This document shows positions 55,082 to 63,924 of a stretch of DNA of 64,000 nucleotides, piece after piece. Within the stretch, counting starts at the first letter, position 1. The number at the start of each line of letters is the position of its first letter. The notes beneath the pieces are model-generated. The model searched no databases, was not told the DNA's origin, and saw nothing but the letters and a program-made list of their open reading frames with translations. The DNA is taken from positions 279,846-343,845 of the forward strand of contig NZ_FORP01000007.1 of the NCBI RefSeq assembly GCF_900114035.1. The letters are read 5' to 3'. The translations under genes were made by a program, and so were the position numbers. Source of the DNA: Amycolatopsis sacchari. Lineage in GTDB: Bacteria > Actinomycetota > Actinomycetes > Mycobacteriales > Pseudonocardiaceae.

Positions 55082-55521
55082 CGGAAGCCAACCACCGGCA
55101 GCGCGGCCAGGACTTCACCTGGCTGATCAACGACTTCGTCCGCAAGGTGCACGGCGTCAGCCACGCGCTGATCATGTCCTCCGACGGGTTCCCGCTCACG
55201 GCTTCGGACGCGATGAGCACCACCGAGGCCGAGCAGCTCGCCGCGATCGCCAGCGGCCTGCTCAGCCTGGCGGGCAACAGCGCCGCCCTGTTCGACAAGG
55301 GCACGTGCGAGCAGATCATCATCCGGCTCTCGCACGGCTACTTCCTGTTCATGGGCATCGACACCGGTGCCGGGCTGGCCGTGCTCACCGGTCCCGACTG
55401 CGACATGAAGGTCGTCGCCTACGAGATGACCCAGTTCGTGACCAGCGCGGGGCACGCGCTGACGCCCGAGACGCGCGCCGACCTGCGGCGCGTGCTCACC
55501 GCCCGCCGCCCGATCGGCTGA
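55078..55521 (+). CDS. cvnB: Conservon component CvnB: Roadblock/LC7 protein
   Basis: This 147-aa Roadblock/LC7 domain protein has the typical core DFTWLINDFVRKVHGVSHALI, SSDGFPLTAS and AAIASGLLSLAGNSA. In conservons CvnB is thought to regulate the small GTPase CvnD, as MglB does for MglA. Its GTG start at 55078 overlaps the cvnA stop. The gene order A-B-C-D is the canonical one known from Streptomyces. Confidence 0.93.
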   Translation: MTEANHRQRGQDFTWLINDFVRKVHGVSHALIMSSDGFPLTASDAMSTTEAEQLAAIASGLLSLAGNSAALFDKGTCEQIIIRLSHGYFLFMGIDTGAGLAVLTGPDCDMKVVAYEMTQFVTSAGHALTPETRADLRRVLTARRPIG

Positions 55522-55542
55522 CCCGGCAAGGAAGTGATCACG

Positions 55543-55923
55543 ATGTCCCAAGATCCGGGGCGGGGCCAGGCGGTGAAGAAGCCGCGCAGCAAGCGGATCC
55601 GCCCGTACACGCTGACCGGCGGCCGCACGCGGGGGCGCCACCAGCTCCTGGTCGAGACGCTGATCTCGGTGCCGCGGTACGACCCCGCGCTCGCCGACCG
55701 GCTGATGCCCGAGTCGAAGGCGCTGTACGAGCGGGCCCGCTCGCAGGTCTCGATCGCGGAGCTGTCGTCGCTGCTGACCATCCCGCTGGGCGTGGTGCGG
55801 GTGCTCGTCAGCGACCTCGCGGCCCAGGGCGCGGTCTTCATCCACCCCACCGCCCACGCCTACCACCACGACCGGAACGTGCTCGAGAGGATCCTCAATG
55901 GACTCAAGCAGCTCCCCGTCTGA
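55543..55923 (+). CDS. cvnC: Conservon component CvnC: DUF742 protein
   Basis: This 126-aa DUF742 protein has the family start RIRPYTLTGGRTRGRHQL and a winged-helix-like part (AELSSLLTIPLGVVRVLVSD). DUF742 proteins accompany CvnB and CvnD in conservons and may act as an adaptor; the precise role is unknown. ATG 55543 was preferred over GTG 55534 because AAGGA lies about 10 nt upstream. The end overlaps cvnD by 26 nt, so translation is coupled. Confidence 0.92.
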   Translation: MSQDPGRGQAVKKPRSKRIRPYTLTGGRTRGRHQLLVETLISVPRYDPALADRLMPESKALYERARSQVSIAELSSLLTIPLGVVRVLVSDLAAQGAVFIHPTAHAYHHDRNVLERILNGLKQLPV

Positions 55924-56512
55924 CCCCGGCCTGCTCACGATCTCGGCGAAGATCGTGGTGGCCGGTGGTTTCGGCGTCGGGAAGACGACCTTCGTCGGGT
56001 CGGTGTCCGAGGTTCCCCCGCTCAACACCGAGGCCTGGATGACCGAAGCCGGTGAGGGCGTCGACGACCTGCCGCCGGACGGCAGCAAGACCACCACGAC
56101 GGTCGCGATGGACTTCGGCCGGATCTCGCTGTACCCGGACCTGATGCTGTACCTGTTCGGCACGCCGGGCCAGGCGCGGTTCTGGTTCCTCTGGGACGAC
56201 CTCTCGCGCGGCGCGCTCGGCGCGATCGTGCTGGTGGACACGCGGCGCCTGGACCAGTCCTTCGCCGCCATCAACTACTTCGAGAACGACTCCGAGCTGC
56301 CGTTCATCGTCGCGGTCAACCTCTTCGACGGCGAGCTCACCCACGACCTCGAGGAGGTCAGGGAGGCGCTGGCGCTGCGCCCGGAGATCCCGCTGATCAC
56401 GTGCGACGCGCGCAAGCCCGCCTCCGCGGTGGCCACCCTGCAGGAGCTGGTTTCGCACACGCTGGCGCTGGCGGAGGTTTCGGAGTCCGGGAGGGTACGC
56501 GCGAATGCCTAA
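55898..56512 (+). CDS. cvnD: Conservon component CvnD: small Ras-like GTPase
   Basis: This 204-aa prokaryotic small GTPase has the P-loop G23-G-F-G-V-G-K-T30. The switch II-like LFGTPGQARFWFLW lies near residue 85 with Gly-Gln, the guanine-specificity segment as VNLFDGE (NxxD in place of NKxD) near 140, and TCDARKP as G5. It belongs to the MglA-related CvnD group that switches conservon signalling. The start lies inside cvnC and the stop overlaps the monooxygenase start by 8 nt. The whole locus is therefore one translationally coupled unit. Confidence 0.92.
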   Translation: MDSSSSPSDPGLLTISAKIVVAGGFGVGKTTFVGSVSEVPPLNTEAWMTEAGEGVDDLPPDGSKTTTTVAMDFGRISLYPDLMLYLFGTPGQARFWFLWDDLSRGALGAIVLVDTRRLDQSFAAINYFENDSELPFIVAVNLFDGELTHDLEEVREALALRPEIPLITCDARKPASAVATLQELVSHTLALAEVSESGRVRANA

Positions 56513-57737
56513 GATCCTGATCGTCGGTGCCGGGCAGTCCGGTCTCCAGCTGGCGCTGACGCTGCGGGACCACGACTACGACGTGACGCTCATGTCGGCG
56601 AAGACCCCGGACGAGATCCGGGCCGGGTGGGTCACCTCGACGCAGTGCATGTTCGCGAACTCGCTGAGCATCGAGCGCAAGCACGGGCTGAACCTGTGGG
56701 ACGACGTGGCGCCGCGCGCCGGTGGCCAGGGCGTCAGCCTCGGCGAGCCGGACGGCACCCGGGTGCTGAACTGGATGGGCAAGTGGGAGGCGGGGCCCGC
56801 GCAGTCGATCGACCAGCGGGTGAAGATGGCCACCTGGCTGGAGCTGCTGGAGGAGCGCGGCGGCAACGTCATCATCCACGGCGTGACCACCGCCGACCTG
56901 AACTCGCTGGCGCACATGTACGACCTCGTGATCGTCGCCGCCGGCAAGGGCGAGCTGGTGCAGCTGTTCGACCGCGACCCGTCGCGCTCCCCGTTCACCA
57001 AGCCGCAGCGGGCGTTGTCGGTGTCCTACGTGCACGGTGTGGAGTCGCGGCCGGAGACGCCCGGCGCCGTGGACGTGTGGGTCAACTTCGTGCCGGGGAT
57101 CGCCGAGCACATCAGCATTCCCGGGTACACCCTGTCCGGGCCGTGCCAGATCCTGTACGTGTCGGGCATCCCCGGCGGGCCGTTCGACGTGTTCGGCGAC
57201 CGGCCCCCGGCCGACGAGCAGCTGCGGCGGCACCTGGAGCTGTTCAAGCAGTACATGCCGTGGGAGTACGAGCGCTACCGCGACGCGGAGATCACCGACC
57301 CCAAGGGCGTGCTCGTCGGCGGTTACCCGCCCGTGGTGCGGCACCCGGTGGGCGAGCTGCCTTCGGGCGGGCTCGTGCTCGGCATGGCCGACGTGGTGGT
57401 GGCGAACGACCCGATCACCGGCCAGGGCGCGAACAACGCCGCCAAGTGCGCCGAGTCCTACCTCGGCAGCATCCTGGAGCACGGCGACCGGCCGTTCGAC
57501 CGGGCGTGGATGCAGGCTACCTTCGACCGGTACTGGGAGTACGCCCAGCACGTGGTGCGGCTGACCAACACCATGCTGATGCCGCCCGCCCCGCACGTCC
57601 AGAAGATCCTCGGCGTGGCGCAGGAGAACGAGCGCGTCGCCAACCGGTTCGCCAACGGCTTCAACGACCCGCCGGACATGGCGGACTGGTTCTTCGAGCC
57701 GGAGAAGGCCGAGGCGTACCTGGCGAGCGTGTCCTGA
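56505..57737 (+). CDS. StyA-like flavin-dependent monooxygenase
   Basis: This 410-aa FAD-dependent monooxygenase resembles styrene/indole monooxygenase large subunits. It has the Rossmann motif ILIVGAGQSGLQLALTL at residues 4-20. The FAD site DPITGQGANNAAKCAESYL lies near 305 and GGYPPVVRHPVGELPSGGL near 275. StyA enzymes use FADH2 from a separate reductase (StyB), and no StyB homologue is adjacent. Its 8-nt overlap with cvnD places it as the fifth gene of the conservon, in the slot where Streptomyces cvn operons often carry a cytochrome P450. The substrate is unknown. Confidence 0.85.
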   Translation: MPKILIVGAGQSGLQLALTLRDHDYDVTLMSAKTPDEIRAGWVTSTQCMFANSLSIERKHGLNLWDDVAPRAGGQGVSLGEPDGTRVLNWMGKWEAGPAQSIDQRVKMATWLELLEERGGNVIIHGVTTADLNSLAHMYDLVIVAAGKGELVQLFDRDPSRSPFTKPQRALSVSYVHGVESRPETPGAVDVWVNFVPGIAEHISIPGYTLSGPCQILYVSGIPGGPFDVFGDRPPADEQLRRHLELFKQYMPWEYERYRDAEITDPKGVLVGGYPPVVRHPVGELPSGGLVLGMADVVVANDPITGQGANNAAKCAESYLGSILEHGDRPFDRAWMQATFDRYWEYAQHVVRLTNTMLMPPAPHVQKILGVAQENERVANRFANGFNDPPDMADWFFEPEKAEAYLASVS

Positions 57738-57741
57738 CGGC

Positions 57742-58080
57742 TCAGCGCGGCGCGTACATGATCACGGCGACCCCGGCGAGGCACAGCAGCGCGCCGAGGA
57801 CGTCGAAGCGGTCCGGCCGGTAGCCGTCGGCGACCACGCCCCAGGCGAGCGAGCCCGCGACGAACACCCCGCCGTACGCGGCGAGGATGCGGCCGAAGTG
57901 CGCGTCGGGCTGCAGCGTCGCGACGAACCCGTACACGCCGAGCGCGAGCACCCCGGCGCCGATCCAGGCCCAGCCGCGGTGCTCGCGCACGCCCTGCCAC
58001 ACCAGCCACGCCCCGCCGATCTCCAGCACCGCCGCGAGCACGAACAACACCACCGAGCGCACCACCGTCACGCGTCGCAT
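57742..58080 (-). CDS. YnfA/UPF0060 family membrane protein
   Basis: This 112-aa integral membrane protein has four helices. The UPF0060 signature is the [19 protein letters not shown] region near residue 19, then [20 protein letters not shown] near 51 and the late [20 protein letters not shown]. The family is related to small multidrug resistance transporters; its function in actinobacteria is unproven. The ATG is at 58080. It is convergent with the StyA-like gene (4-nt gap) and divergent from the HtrA-like protease gene. Confidence 0.9.
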   Translation of the reverse strand: MRRVTVVRSVVLFVLAAVLEIGGAWLVWQGVREHRGWAWIGAGVLALGVYGFVATLQPDAHFGRILAAYGGVFVAGSLAWGVVADGYRPDRFDVLGALLCLAGVAVIMYAPR

Positions 58081-58143
58081 GTTCTCAGGGTTTTCACGGA
58101 CGCGGCGAAGCCGGTTCTCAGCCCGCGGGCGTTCCCTGGGGGC

Positions 58144-59304
58144 ATGAGCTTCTCCCCGCAGCCGCGGCGGCCGTCACCCGGGCCGCTGGCCACGCTCGGT
58201 CTCGTGCTGGGTGCCGTCGTCCTCACCGTGCTCGTCGGCACCGGCTTCCTCGTGGGCACCCTGCACCACGACGTCACGGCCCGTTCGCTGGGTCTCGCCC
58301 CGGAGACGGGGACGAACCAGAACCAGGACCAGGACACCGGCGGCAACCTGCAGTCGCTCGACCCCGGCGCCATCGCCGAGAAGGTCGACCCGGGGCTCGT
58401 GGACGTCAACACGACGCTGGGGTACCAGAACGCACAGGCGGCGGGCACCGGGATGGTGCTGACATCCGACGGGCTCGTGCTCACCAACAACCACGTCGTC
58501 GAGGGCGCCACCAGCATCTCGGTGACCGACATCGGCAACGGGAAGACCTACCGGGCCTCCGTCGTGGGCTACGACCGGAGCGACGACGTGGCGGTGCTGA
58601 AGCTGAAGAACGCCTCGGGCCTGGCCACCGTCACCGTCGGCGACTCGTCGAAGGTCGCGGTCGGCGAGGCGGTCGTGGGCATCGGCAACGCGGGCGGCAC
58701 CGGCGGCACGCCGAGCGTCGCGCCCGGCACCGTGACGGCGCTGGACCGGTCGATCACCGCGAGCGACGAGTCGAGCGGCAGCTCGGAGCAGCTGCGAGGG
58801 CTCATCGAGGTCAACGCGAACATCCAGTCCGGCGATTCGGGCGGCGCGCTGGTGAACAGCAGCGGGCAGGTCATCGGCATGAACACCGCCGCGTCGACCG
58901 GGTACCGGTTCGGCGGGCCGGAAGGCCAGGCGCAGACGGGCGGCGGGACCGGTTACGCCATCCCGGTCAACCAGGCGCTCAGCATCGCCAGGCAGATCCA
59001 GGCGGGCACCGCGTCCGGCACGGTGCACATCGGTGCCTCGGCGTTCCTCGGCGTCTCCGTCGCGGACTCGCAGTCCGGCGCCCTCGTGCGGCAGGTGGTG
59101 TCCGGCGCCCCGGCCGACGACGCGGGGATCGTCGCCGGTGACACGCTGACCGGCGTCGACGGCAAGGCCGTCGACTCGGCGACCACCCTCACCACGCTGA
59201 TGGACGGCCTGCACCCCGGCGACAAGGTGACCCTGACCTGGACCGGCCCGACCGGCGAGGAGCACAACGCCACCGTGACCCTCGTCGAGGGACCGGTCGG
59301 ATAG
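58144..59304 (+). CDS. HtrA-like serine protease with PDZ domain, membrane anchored
   Basis: This 386-aa S1C protease has an N-terminal membrane segment at about 17-40, so the protease faces outside. The Gln/Asn/Asp-rich linker ([10 protein letters not shown]) is followed by the catalytic triad H117 (LTNNHVV), D148 (SDDVAVLKL) and S232 (SGDSGGAL). A C-terminal PDZ domain (about 290-380) includes [20 protein letters not shown]. This is the PepD/HtrA type of actinobacteria, used in envelope protein quality control. ATG 58144 was selected. The upstream open frame is antisense to the YnfA gene. Confidence 0.93.
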   Translation: MSFSPQPRRPSPGPLATLGLVLGAVVLTVLVGTGFLVGTLHHDVTARSLGLAPETGTNQNQDQDTGGNLQSLDPGAIAEKVDPGLVDVNTTLGYQNAQAAGTGMVLTSDGLVLTNNHVVEGATSISVTDIGNGKTYRASVVGYDRSDDVAVLKLKNASGLATVTVGDSSKVAVGEAVVGIGNAGGTGGTPSVAPGTVTALDRSITASDESSGSSEQLRGLIEVNANIQSGDSGGALVNSSGQVIGMNTAASTGYRFGGPEGQAQTGGGTGYAIPVNQALSIARQIQAGTASGTVHIGASAFLGVSVADSQSGALVRQVVSGAPADDAGIVAGDTLTGVDGKAVDSATTLTTLMDGLHPGDKVTLTWTGPTGEEHNATVTLVEGPVG

Positions 59305-59333
59305 GCGGCCCGGTCCCGGGGTATGCGGGAGCC

Positions 59334-60161
59334 ATGACGCACACCGCACCACTTCCCCAGGACCAGGCAGGCAGGCCCCGCACGGCGATCGTCACCGGGT
59401 CGGACTCCGGCATCGGGCGGGCGATCGCCGTCGCGCTGGGCGGGGGCGGCGTCGACGTGGGCATCACGTACCACTCGGACGCCGAGGGCGCGAACGAGAC
59501 CGCCGAGGAGGTCCGGCGGCTCGGTGCCCGCGCCGAGGTCGCCCACCTCGACCTGACCGACCTGCCCACCTCCACCGCCGCGATCGACGAGCTGGCGGCC
59601 GCGCTCGGCGGTGTCGACGTGCTCGTCAACTGCGCGGGTACCGGCACCGGCACGCCCGCGGTGGAGATGGACTTCGACACGTGGCGGCAGGTGATCGACG
59701 TGGACCTGCACGGCGCTTTCCTGTGCACGCAACGCGCGGCGCGCCGGATGATCGAGGCGGGCACCGGCGGCCGGATCGTCAACATCACCAGCGTGCACGA
59801 GCACGCGCCCAAGGTCGGCGCCGCGCCCTACTGCGCGGCGAAGGCCGGGCTCGGCATGCTCACCAAGGTGCTCGCGCTCGAACTCGCCGAACACGGCATC
59901 ACCGTCAACTCCGTGGCGCCGGGCGAGATCTCGACGCCGATGACCGGGCAGACCGACGCCGACCCGCGTGAGCAGAAGCGGCCGGGCGTGCCGCTGGGCC
60001 GCACCGGTGACGCCCGCGAGGTCGCGGCCGTGGTCGCGTTCCTGACCACGCCGGCCGCGAGTTACGTGACCGGCGCGTCCTACGTCGTCGACGGCGGGAT
60101 GCTGCTGATGGGGCCGCAGGGCGCCAGCGGGCTGCCCGACGACTCGTGGCGCCGGGTCTGA
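59334..60161 (+). CDS. SDR-family oxidoreductase
   Basis: This 275-aa classical SDR has [20 protein letters not shown] near residue 17, NCAGTGTG near 99, the catalytic serine in [12 protein letters not shown] near 150 and Y-x3-K in [15 protein letters not shown] near 166. VDGGMLLM is at the C-terminus. It is closest to glucose-1-dehydrogenase-like and sugar/alcohol SDRs; the substrate is unknown. The ATG at 59334 lies 29 nt after the HtrA-like gene, so the two may be co-transcribed. Confidence 0.87.
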   Translation: MTHTAPLPQDQAGRPRTAIVTGSDSGIGRAIAVALGGGGVDVGITYHSDAEGANETAEEVRRLGARAEVAHLDLTDLPTSTAAIDELAAALGGVDVLVNCAGTGTGTPAVEMDFDTWRQVIDVDLHGAFLCTQRAARRMIEAGTGGRIVNITSVHEHAPKVGAAPYCAAKAGLGMLTKVLALELAEHGITVNSVAPGEISTPMTGQTDADPREQKRPGVPLGRTGDAREVAAVVAFLTTPAASYVTGASYVVDGGMLLMGPQGASGLPDDSWRRV

Positions 60162-60231
60162 GCAAGATTGGAGAAGACCCCGGCCGGACCAGCCGCCTAC
60201 GGTGAACGCACCAGTGGCGGAAGGAGCACCC

Positions 60232-61347
60232 ATGACCGGCGTACGGGTTCTGGTCGGCACGCGCAAAGGCGCCTTCGTGCTGACCTCGGACGGCACGCGG
60301 CGGCAGTGGCAGGTCGAGGGACCGCACTTCGGCGGCTGGGAGATCTACCACTTCACCGGTTCCCCCGCGGAGCCGGACCGGTTGTTCGCCTCGCAGTCCA
60401 CCGGGTGGTTCGGCCAGCTGATCCAGCGTTCCGACGACGGCGGCCGCACGTGGACGGCGATGGGCAACGAGTTCACCTACGAGGGCACCCCCGGTACCCA
60501 CCAGTGGTACGACGGCACTCCCCACCCGTGGGAGTTCGCCCGCGTGTGGCACCTCGAACCGTCGCCCACCGATCCGGACCTGGTCTACGCCGGCGTGGAG
60601 GACGCCGCGCTGTTCCGGTCCGTCGACGGTGCGCGGTCCTGGCAGGAGCTGCCGGGACTGCGCACCCACGGTTCCGGCCCGGGCTGGCAGCCGGGTGCGG
60701 GCGGGATGTGCCTGCACACCATCAAACTCGACCCGGGCAACCCGGAGCGGATCTACGCCGCGATCTCCGCGGCGGGCGCGTTCCGCAGTGACGACACGGG
60801 CAAGACGTGGCAGCCGATCAACCACGGCCTGCACTCGGAGGGCATCCCGGACCCGGACGCCGAGGTCGGGCACTGCGTGCACCGGCTGGCCCAGCACCCG
60901 GCGCGGCCGGAGACGCTGTACATGCAGAAGCACTGGGACGTGATGCGCACCGACGACGCCGGGGAGAACTGGCGCGAGATCAGCGGGAACCTGCCCACGG
61001 ACTTCGGGTTCGCGATCGACGTGCACGCCCACGACCCCGACACGGTGTACGTCGTGCCGATCAAGAGCGATTCGGAGCACTTCCCGCCGGACGGGAAGCT
61101 GCGTGTGTACCGCAGCCGCAGCGGCGGGGACGAGTGGGAGCCCCTGTCGGCGGGGCTGCCGCAGGAGCACTGCTACGTCAACGTGCTGCGGGACGCGATG
61201 GCGGTGGACCGGCTGGAGGACTGCGGGATCTACTTCGGCACGACGGGCGGCCAGGTGTACGCCTCGGCGGACGCCGGGGACACGTGGGCGCCGATCGTGC
61301 GGGACCTGCCCGCCGTCCTGTCGGTCGAAGTCCAGACACTGCCGTGA
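60232..61347 (+). CDS. Asp-box (BNR) beta-propeller protein
   Basis: This 371-aa soluble propeller has at least six Asp-box-like turns: [40 protein letters not shown] and SADAGDTW. It starts [20 protein letters not shown] without a signal peptide, so it is cytoplasmic, unlike true secreted sialidases. It is often annotated as exo-alpha-sialidase or glycosyl hydrolase, but the sialidase arginine triad is not apparent. The ATG at 60232 follows AAGGAGCACC. The stop overlaps the start of a MoaD/ThiS-like gene (GTGA), so the two proteins are made together. Confidence 0.82.
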   Translation: MTGVRVLVGTRKGAFVLTSDGTRRQWQVEGPHFGGWEIYHFTGSPAEPDRLFASQSTGWFGQLIQRSDDGGRTWTAMGNEFTYEGTPGTHQWYDGTPHPWEFARVWHLEPSPTDPDLVYAGVEDAALFRSVDGARSWQELPGLRTHGSGPGWQPGAGGMCLHTIKLDPGNPERIYAAISAAGAFRSDDTGKTWQPINHGLHSEGIPDPDAEVGHCVHRLAQHPARPETLYMQKHWDVMRTDDAGENWREISGNLPTDFGFAIDVHAHDPDTVYVVPIKSDSEHFPPDGKLRVYRSRSGGDEWEPLSAGLPQEHCYVNVLRDAMAVDRLEDCGIYFGTTGGQVYASADAGDTWAPIVRDLPAVLSVEVQTLP

Positions 61348-61640
61348 TCCGCGTCCGGCTCCCCGCGCACCTGCGCACCCTCGCGCGGATCGACGGCGAG
61401 GTGGTGCTGGACCTCGACGGCGCGGTCACGCAGGGCGCGGTGCTCGACGCGCTGGAGTCGCGGTACCCCGTGCTGTGCGGCACGATCCGCGACCAGCGCA
61501 CCCACCGGCGGCGCGCGTTCGTGCGGTTCTTCGCGTGCGAGGAGGACCTGTCGCACGAGCCACCCGACACTCCCCTGCCCGAGCGCGTACTGCGGGGTGA
61601 AGAGCCGTTCCTCGTGGTGGGCGCGATGGCCGGCGGTTAA
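61344..61640 (+). CDS. MoaD/ThiS-like ubiquitin-fold protein ending in Gly-Gly
   Basis: This 98-aa beta-grasp protein begins [17 protein letters not shown], has the helix [16 protein letters not shown] near residue 28 and a C-terminal [10 protein letters not shown]. The terminal Gly-Gly is what sulfur-carrier proteins (MoaD, ThiS, CysO) use for thiocarboxylate formation, so the chemistry may be retained. No E1-like (MoeB/ThiF) or JAMM gene is nearby. The GTG at 61344 overlaps the stop of the propeller gene. The pairing of these two genes recurs in actinobacteria to my knowledge, with unknown purpose. Confidence 0.85.
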   Translation: MIRVRLPAHLRTLARIDGEVVLDLDGAVTQGAVLDALESRYPVLCGTIRDQRTHRRRAFVRFFACEEDLSHEPPDTPLPERVLRGEEPFLVVGAMAGG

Positions 61641-61652
61641 TAAACTGGCGGG

Positions 61653-62186
61653 GTGGCAAGACCCAACAGCACTGTGGTGGTCCTCACGGGTGCCGACGCG
61701 GAAGGCATCCTGTCGCGGCTCGACGGGCTGGCGAACGTGCGCGCCGCGGCCGTGAAGGACGGCGACGCCGCGCGGGAGCTCGTCGCCCAGTCGCACGGCG
61801 CGTACGTCGTGCACGACGCCGATCCCCTGGCGGACGTCGCCGACGCGTGGACGGGGTTCTTCGACCGGCAGGACACGCCGGGCACGCTGGAGGTCGCCGT
61901 CGAGTCGGCGCTCGCCGGCCTGCGGCGCGGTCTCGTGCAGCTGCCGGACTACTACGTGGTGCTCGAACCGGAATCCCTGCCGGAGACCCGGAAACACTGG
62001 TGGCTCGGGGTGCTGGCGGGCGTCTCGCCGAGCCGCGTCATCCCGGCGAAGGCCAGCGCGGGCGCGGTGGCCGAGGTGCTGTCGCGGCTGCCTTCGGGGC
62101 GGTGGTGGCCGGACCCGCCGGACGAGTGGCTGCGCGGGTTGGGGCGTGCGGTGCCGGACCGGGTCGGCGTACCGGGTTCGGTCTGA
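61653..62186 (+). CDS. Hypothetical protein, actinobacterial
   Basis: This 177-aa cytoplasmic protein has no recognised domain. The N-terminal half (VVVLTGADAEGILSRLDGLA) looks alpha/beta and the middle includes VQLPDYYVVLEPESLPETRK. Two tryptophan-rich patches (KHWWLG and GRWWPDPPDEWL) are notable. The GTG at 61653 lies 12 nt after the ThiS-like gene, so it is probably the last gene of that operon. It may be functionally tied to the propeller and beta-grasp protein, but nothing in the sequence proves it. Confidence 0.65.
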   Translation: MARPNSTVVVLTGADAEGILSRLDGLANVRAAAVKDGDAARELVAQSHGAYVVHDADPLADVADAWTGFFDRQDTPGTLEVAVESALAGLRRGLVQLPDYYVVLEPESLPETRKHWWLGVLAGVSPSRVIPAKASAGAVAEVLSRLPSGRWWPDPPDEWLRGLGRAVPDRVGVPGSV

Positions 62187-62258
62187 GGTTTGTCCGGCTT
62201 TTGTGCGGGCCCTGCCGACGATGGGGCCGCCCGGGCTTGTCCGCGGAAGGGATCCGCC

Positions 62259-63734
62259 ATGAAACTCCGGACCGGCGCCGGCGCGTGCCTCGCGCTGCTG
62301 GCCGCCCTCTCCGTCCCGGCCGTTCCCGCGCAGGCGGCGGTGGCGAACACCGTGGTGTTCCAGGAAAAGACCGACGGACACGACTGCTACCGCATCCCGA
62401 CGATCGTCAAGGCGAACAACGGGGACCTGCTCGCCTTCGCCGAGGCGCGCAACGAGGGTGCTAGTTTCTGCAACGACCTCGGCAAGATCGATCTCGTCCT
62501 GAAGCGTTCCACGGACGGCGGCAGGACGTGGGGCGCGCAGCAGACGGTGATCAAGGCCAACGGGGACACCAAGGGCAACCCGGTGCCGATCGTCGTCCCG
62601 TCGACGGGCCGGATCGTGCTGCTGTCGACGATGCAGTGCTACACGAACCCGACGTGCGGCCGCGTGCCGCGCGTGCAGTACAGCGACGACAACGGTGCCA
62701 CGTGGACCACCCCGAAGGTACTGACGACGGAGCTGGGTTTCCCGTCGGCGCCGGGCTGGCTCGCGACGGGCCCGTCGCACGGGATCGTGCTGACGCGGGG
62801 TGCGCACGCCGGGCGCCTGGTCGCCGGCCTGAACTACACGACGGACGGCCAGCACACCGGGGCGCTCATCTACAGCGATGACCAGGGTGCGACCTGGCAC
62901 CGCGGGGCGACGGACACCCCGGCCACCACGGCCCTGGACCCGCAGGAGATCAGCGTGACGGAGCTGGCCGACGGCCGGATCTACGCCGCGGCCCGCAACC
63001 AGGCCAACGACGGCAACAAGTGCCTCGACGACGGCACGAAGAACCGCGTGTACGCCATCAGTTCCGACGGTGGCGCCACGTTCTCGGCAAAGTTCACGTA
63101 CGAGCCGGACCTGATCACGCCGACCGTGCAGGCCTCGACGGTCCGGATGAGCGCGACCGACCAGGGCGGGGCGTACGACCGGATCCTGTTCGCCGCACCA
63201 TCCACTTGCGACCGTCGCAAGGAGCTTGTCGTGAGTTCGTCGTTCGACGAGGGCGGGAACTGGACGAGCAAGGGCGGCGGCGTCATGGTGTGGGACCAGG
63301 ACGCGGCGTACTCGGACATGGTGCAGTTGAGCCAGAGTTCGGTGGGCGTGCTGTACGAGGCGGGCCCGGCGGGCAATGCGAACGCCACGATCCGGTACTC
63401 GACGGTGACCGAGTCGGCGCTGGGCGCGCCGGTCTGCGGTGCCGGTTACAGCGTGGTCGACCAGCAGGCACTCGGCAACGCGGCGACGGTCTACCTGTCG
63501 TACAACGCGTCCACGGGCAAGAACTGCGTCTCGACGATGAAGAAGGCGAACGTCGGCACGGCCAGCGCCACGTCAGCGTTCCTCCAGGTCCAGGGCTCGG
63601 CCCGGACGACGGACTCGGGGAACTACTCGTACTTCGCGGGCCCGGTGCTGGCGTCTGCGGCGGGTAAGTGCGTGCAATGGGGCGGCAGCGCGGGCGATGT
63701 GAGCTACGAAAGCCCGTACGAACACTGCGGCTAA
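62259..63734 (+). CDS. Secreted sialidase (GH33)
   Basis: This 491-aa exported sialidase has a signal peptide of about 26-28 residues ending near PAQAA. It carries the catalytic-arginine motif HDCYRIPTIVKAN near residue 46 (equivalent of FRIP). At least four Asp boxes are visible (STDGGRTW, SDDNGATW, SDDQGATW, SSDGGATF). A glutamate-rich middle (DPQEISVTELADGRIYAAAR) fits the nucleophile/acid region of bacterial exo-sialidases. It would release terminal sialic acids outside the cell. The C-terminal tail (KCVQWGGSAGDVSYESPY) is a short non-catalytic extension. The ATG at 62259 follows GGAAGGG. Confidence 0.88.
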   Translation: MKLRTGAGACLALLAALSVPAVPAQAAVANTVVFQEKTDGHDCYRIPTIVKANNGDLLAFAEARNEGASFCNDLGKIDLVLKRSTDGGRTWGAQQTVIKANGDTKGNPVPIVVPSTGRIVLLSTMQCYTNPTCGRVPRVQYSDDNGATWTTPKVLTTELGFPSAPGWLATGPSHGIVLTRGAHAGRLVAGLNYTTDGQHTGALIYSDDQGATWHRGATDTPATTALDPQEISVTELADGRIYAAARNQANDGNKCLDDGTKNRVYAISSDGGATFSAKFTYEPDLITPTVQASTVRMSATDQGGAYDRILFAAPSTCDRRKELVVSSSFDEGGNWTSKGGGVMVWDQDAAYSDMVQLSQSSVGVLYEAGPAGNANATIRYSTVTESALGAPVCGAGYSVVDQQALGNAATVYLSYNASTGKNCVSTMKKANVGTASATSAFLQVQGSARTTDSGNYSYFAGPVLASAAGKCVQWGGSAGDVSYESPYEHCG

Positions 63735-63924
63735 AGGCTCCGGCCGGCTCTGGCCCCCCCGCTCGGGGACGACGGGCGCGTGGTCGGCCGGGATAACGTG
63801 TCCTCAGGGCTATCTGTTCGTGTTCCCCGGCAAGGCGAAGCGAGCGGCCACACCGCCCACACCCACCCCCGCGTCGATCCCCAGCTGCCTTAGCGGTTGG
63901 CTCACCGGGATGCTCCTATGGTTG

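Noticed and set aside
60232..61347. Second sialidase
   Set aside because: Asp boxes are present, but there is no signal peptide and no FRIP-like arginine motif. Asp boxes alone define a propeller, not the enzyme.
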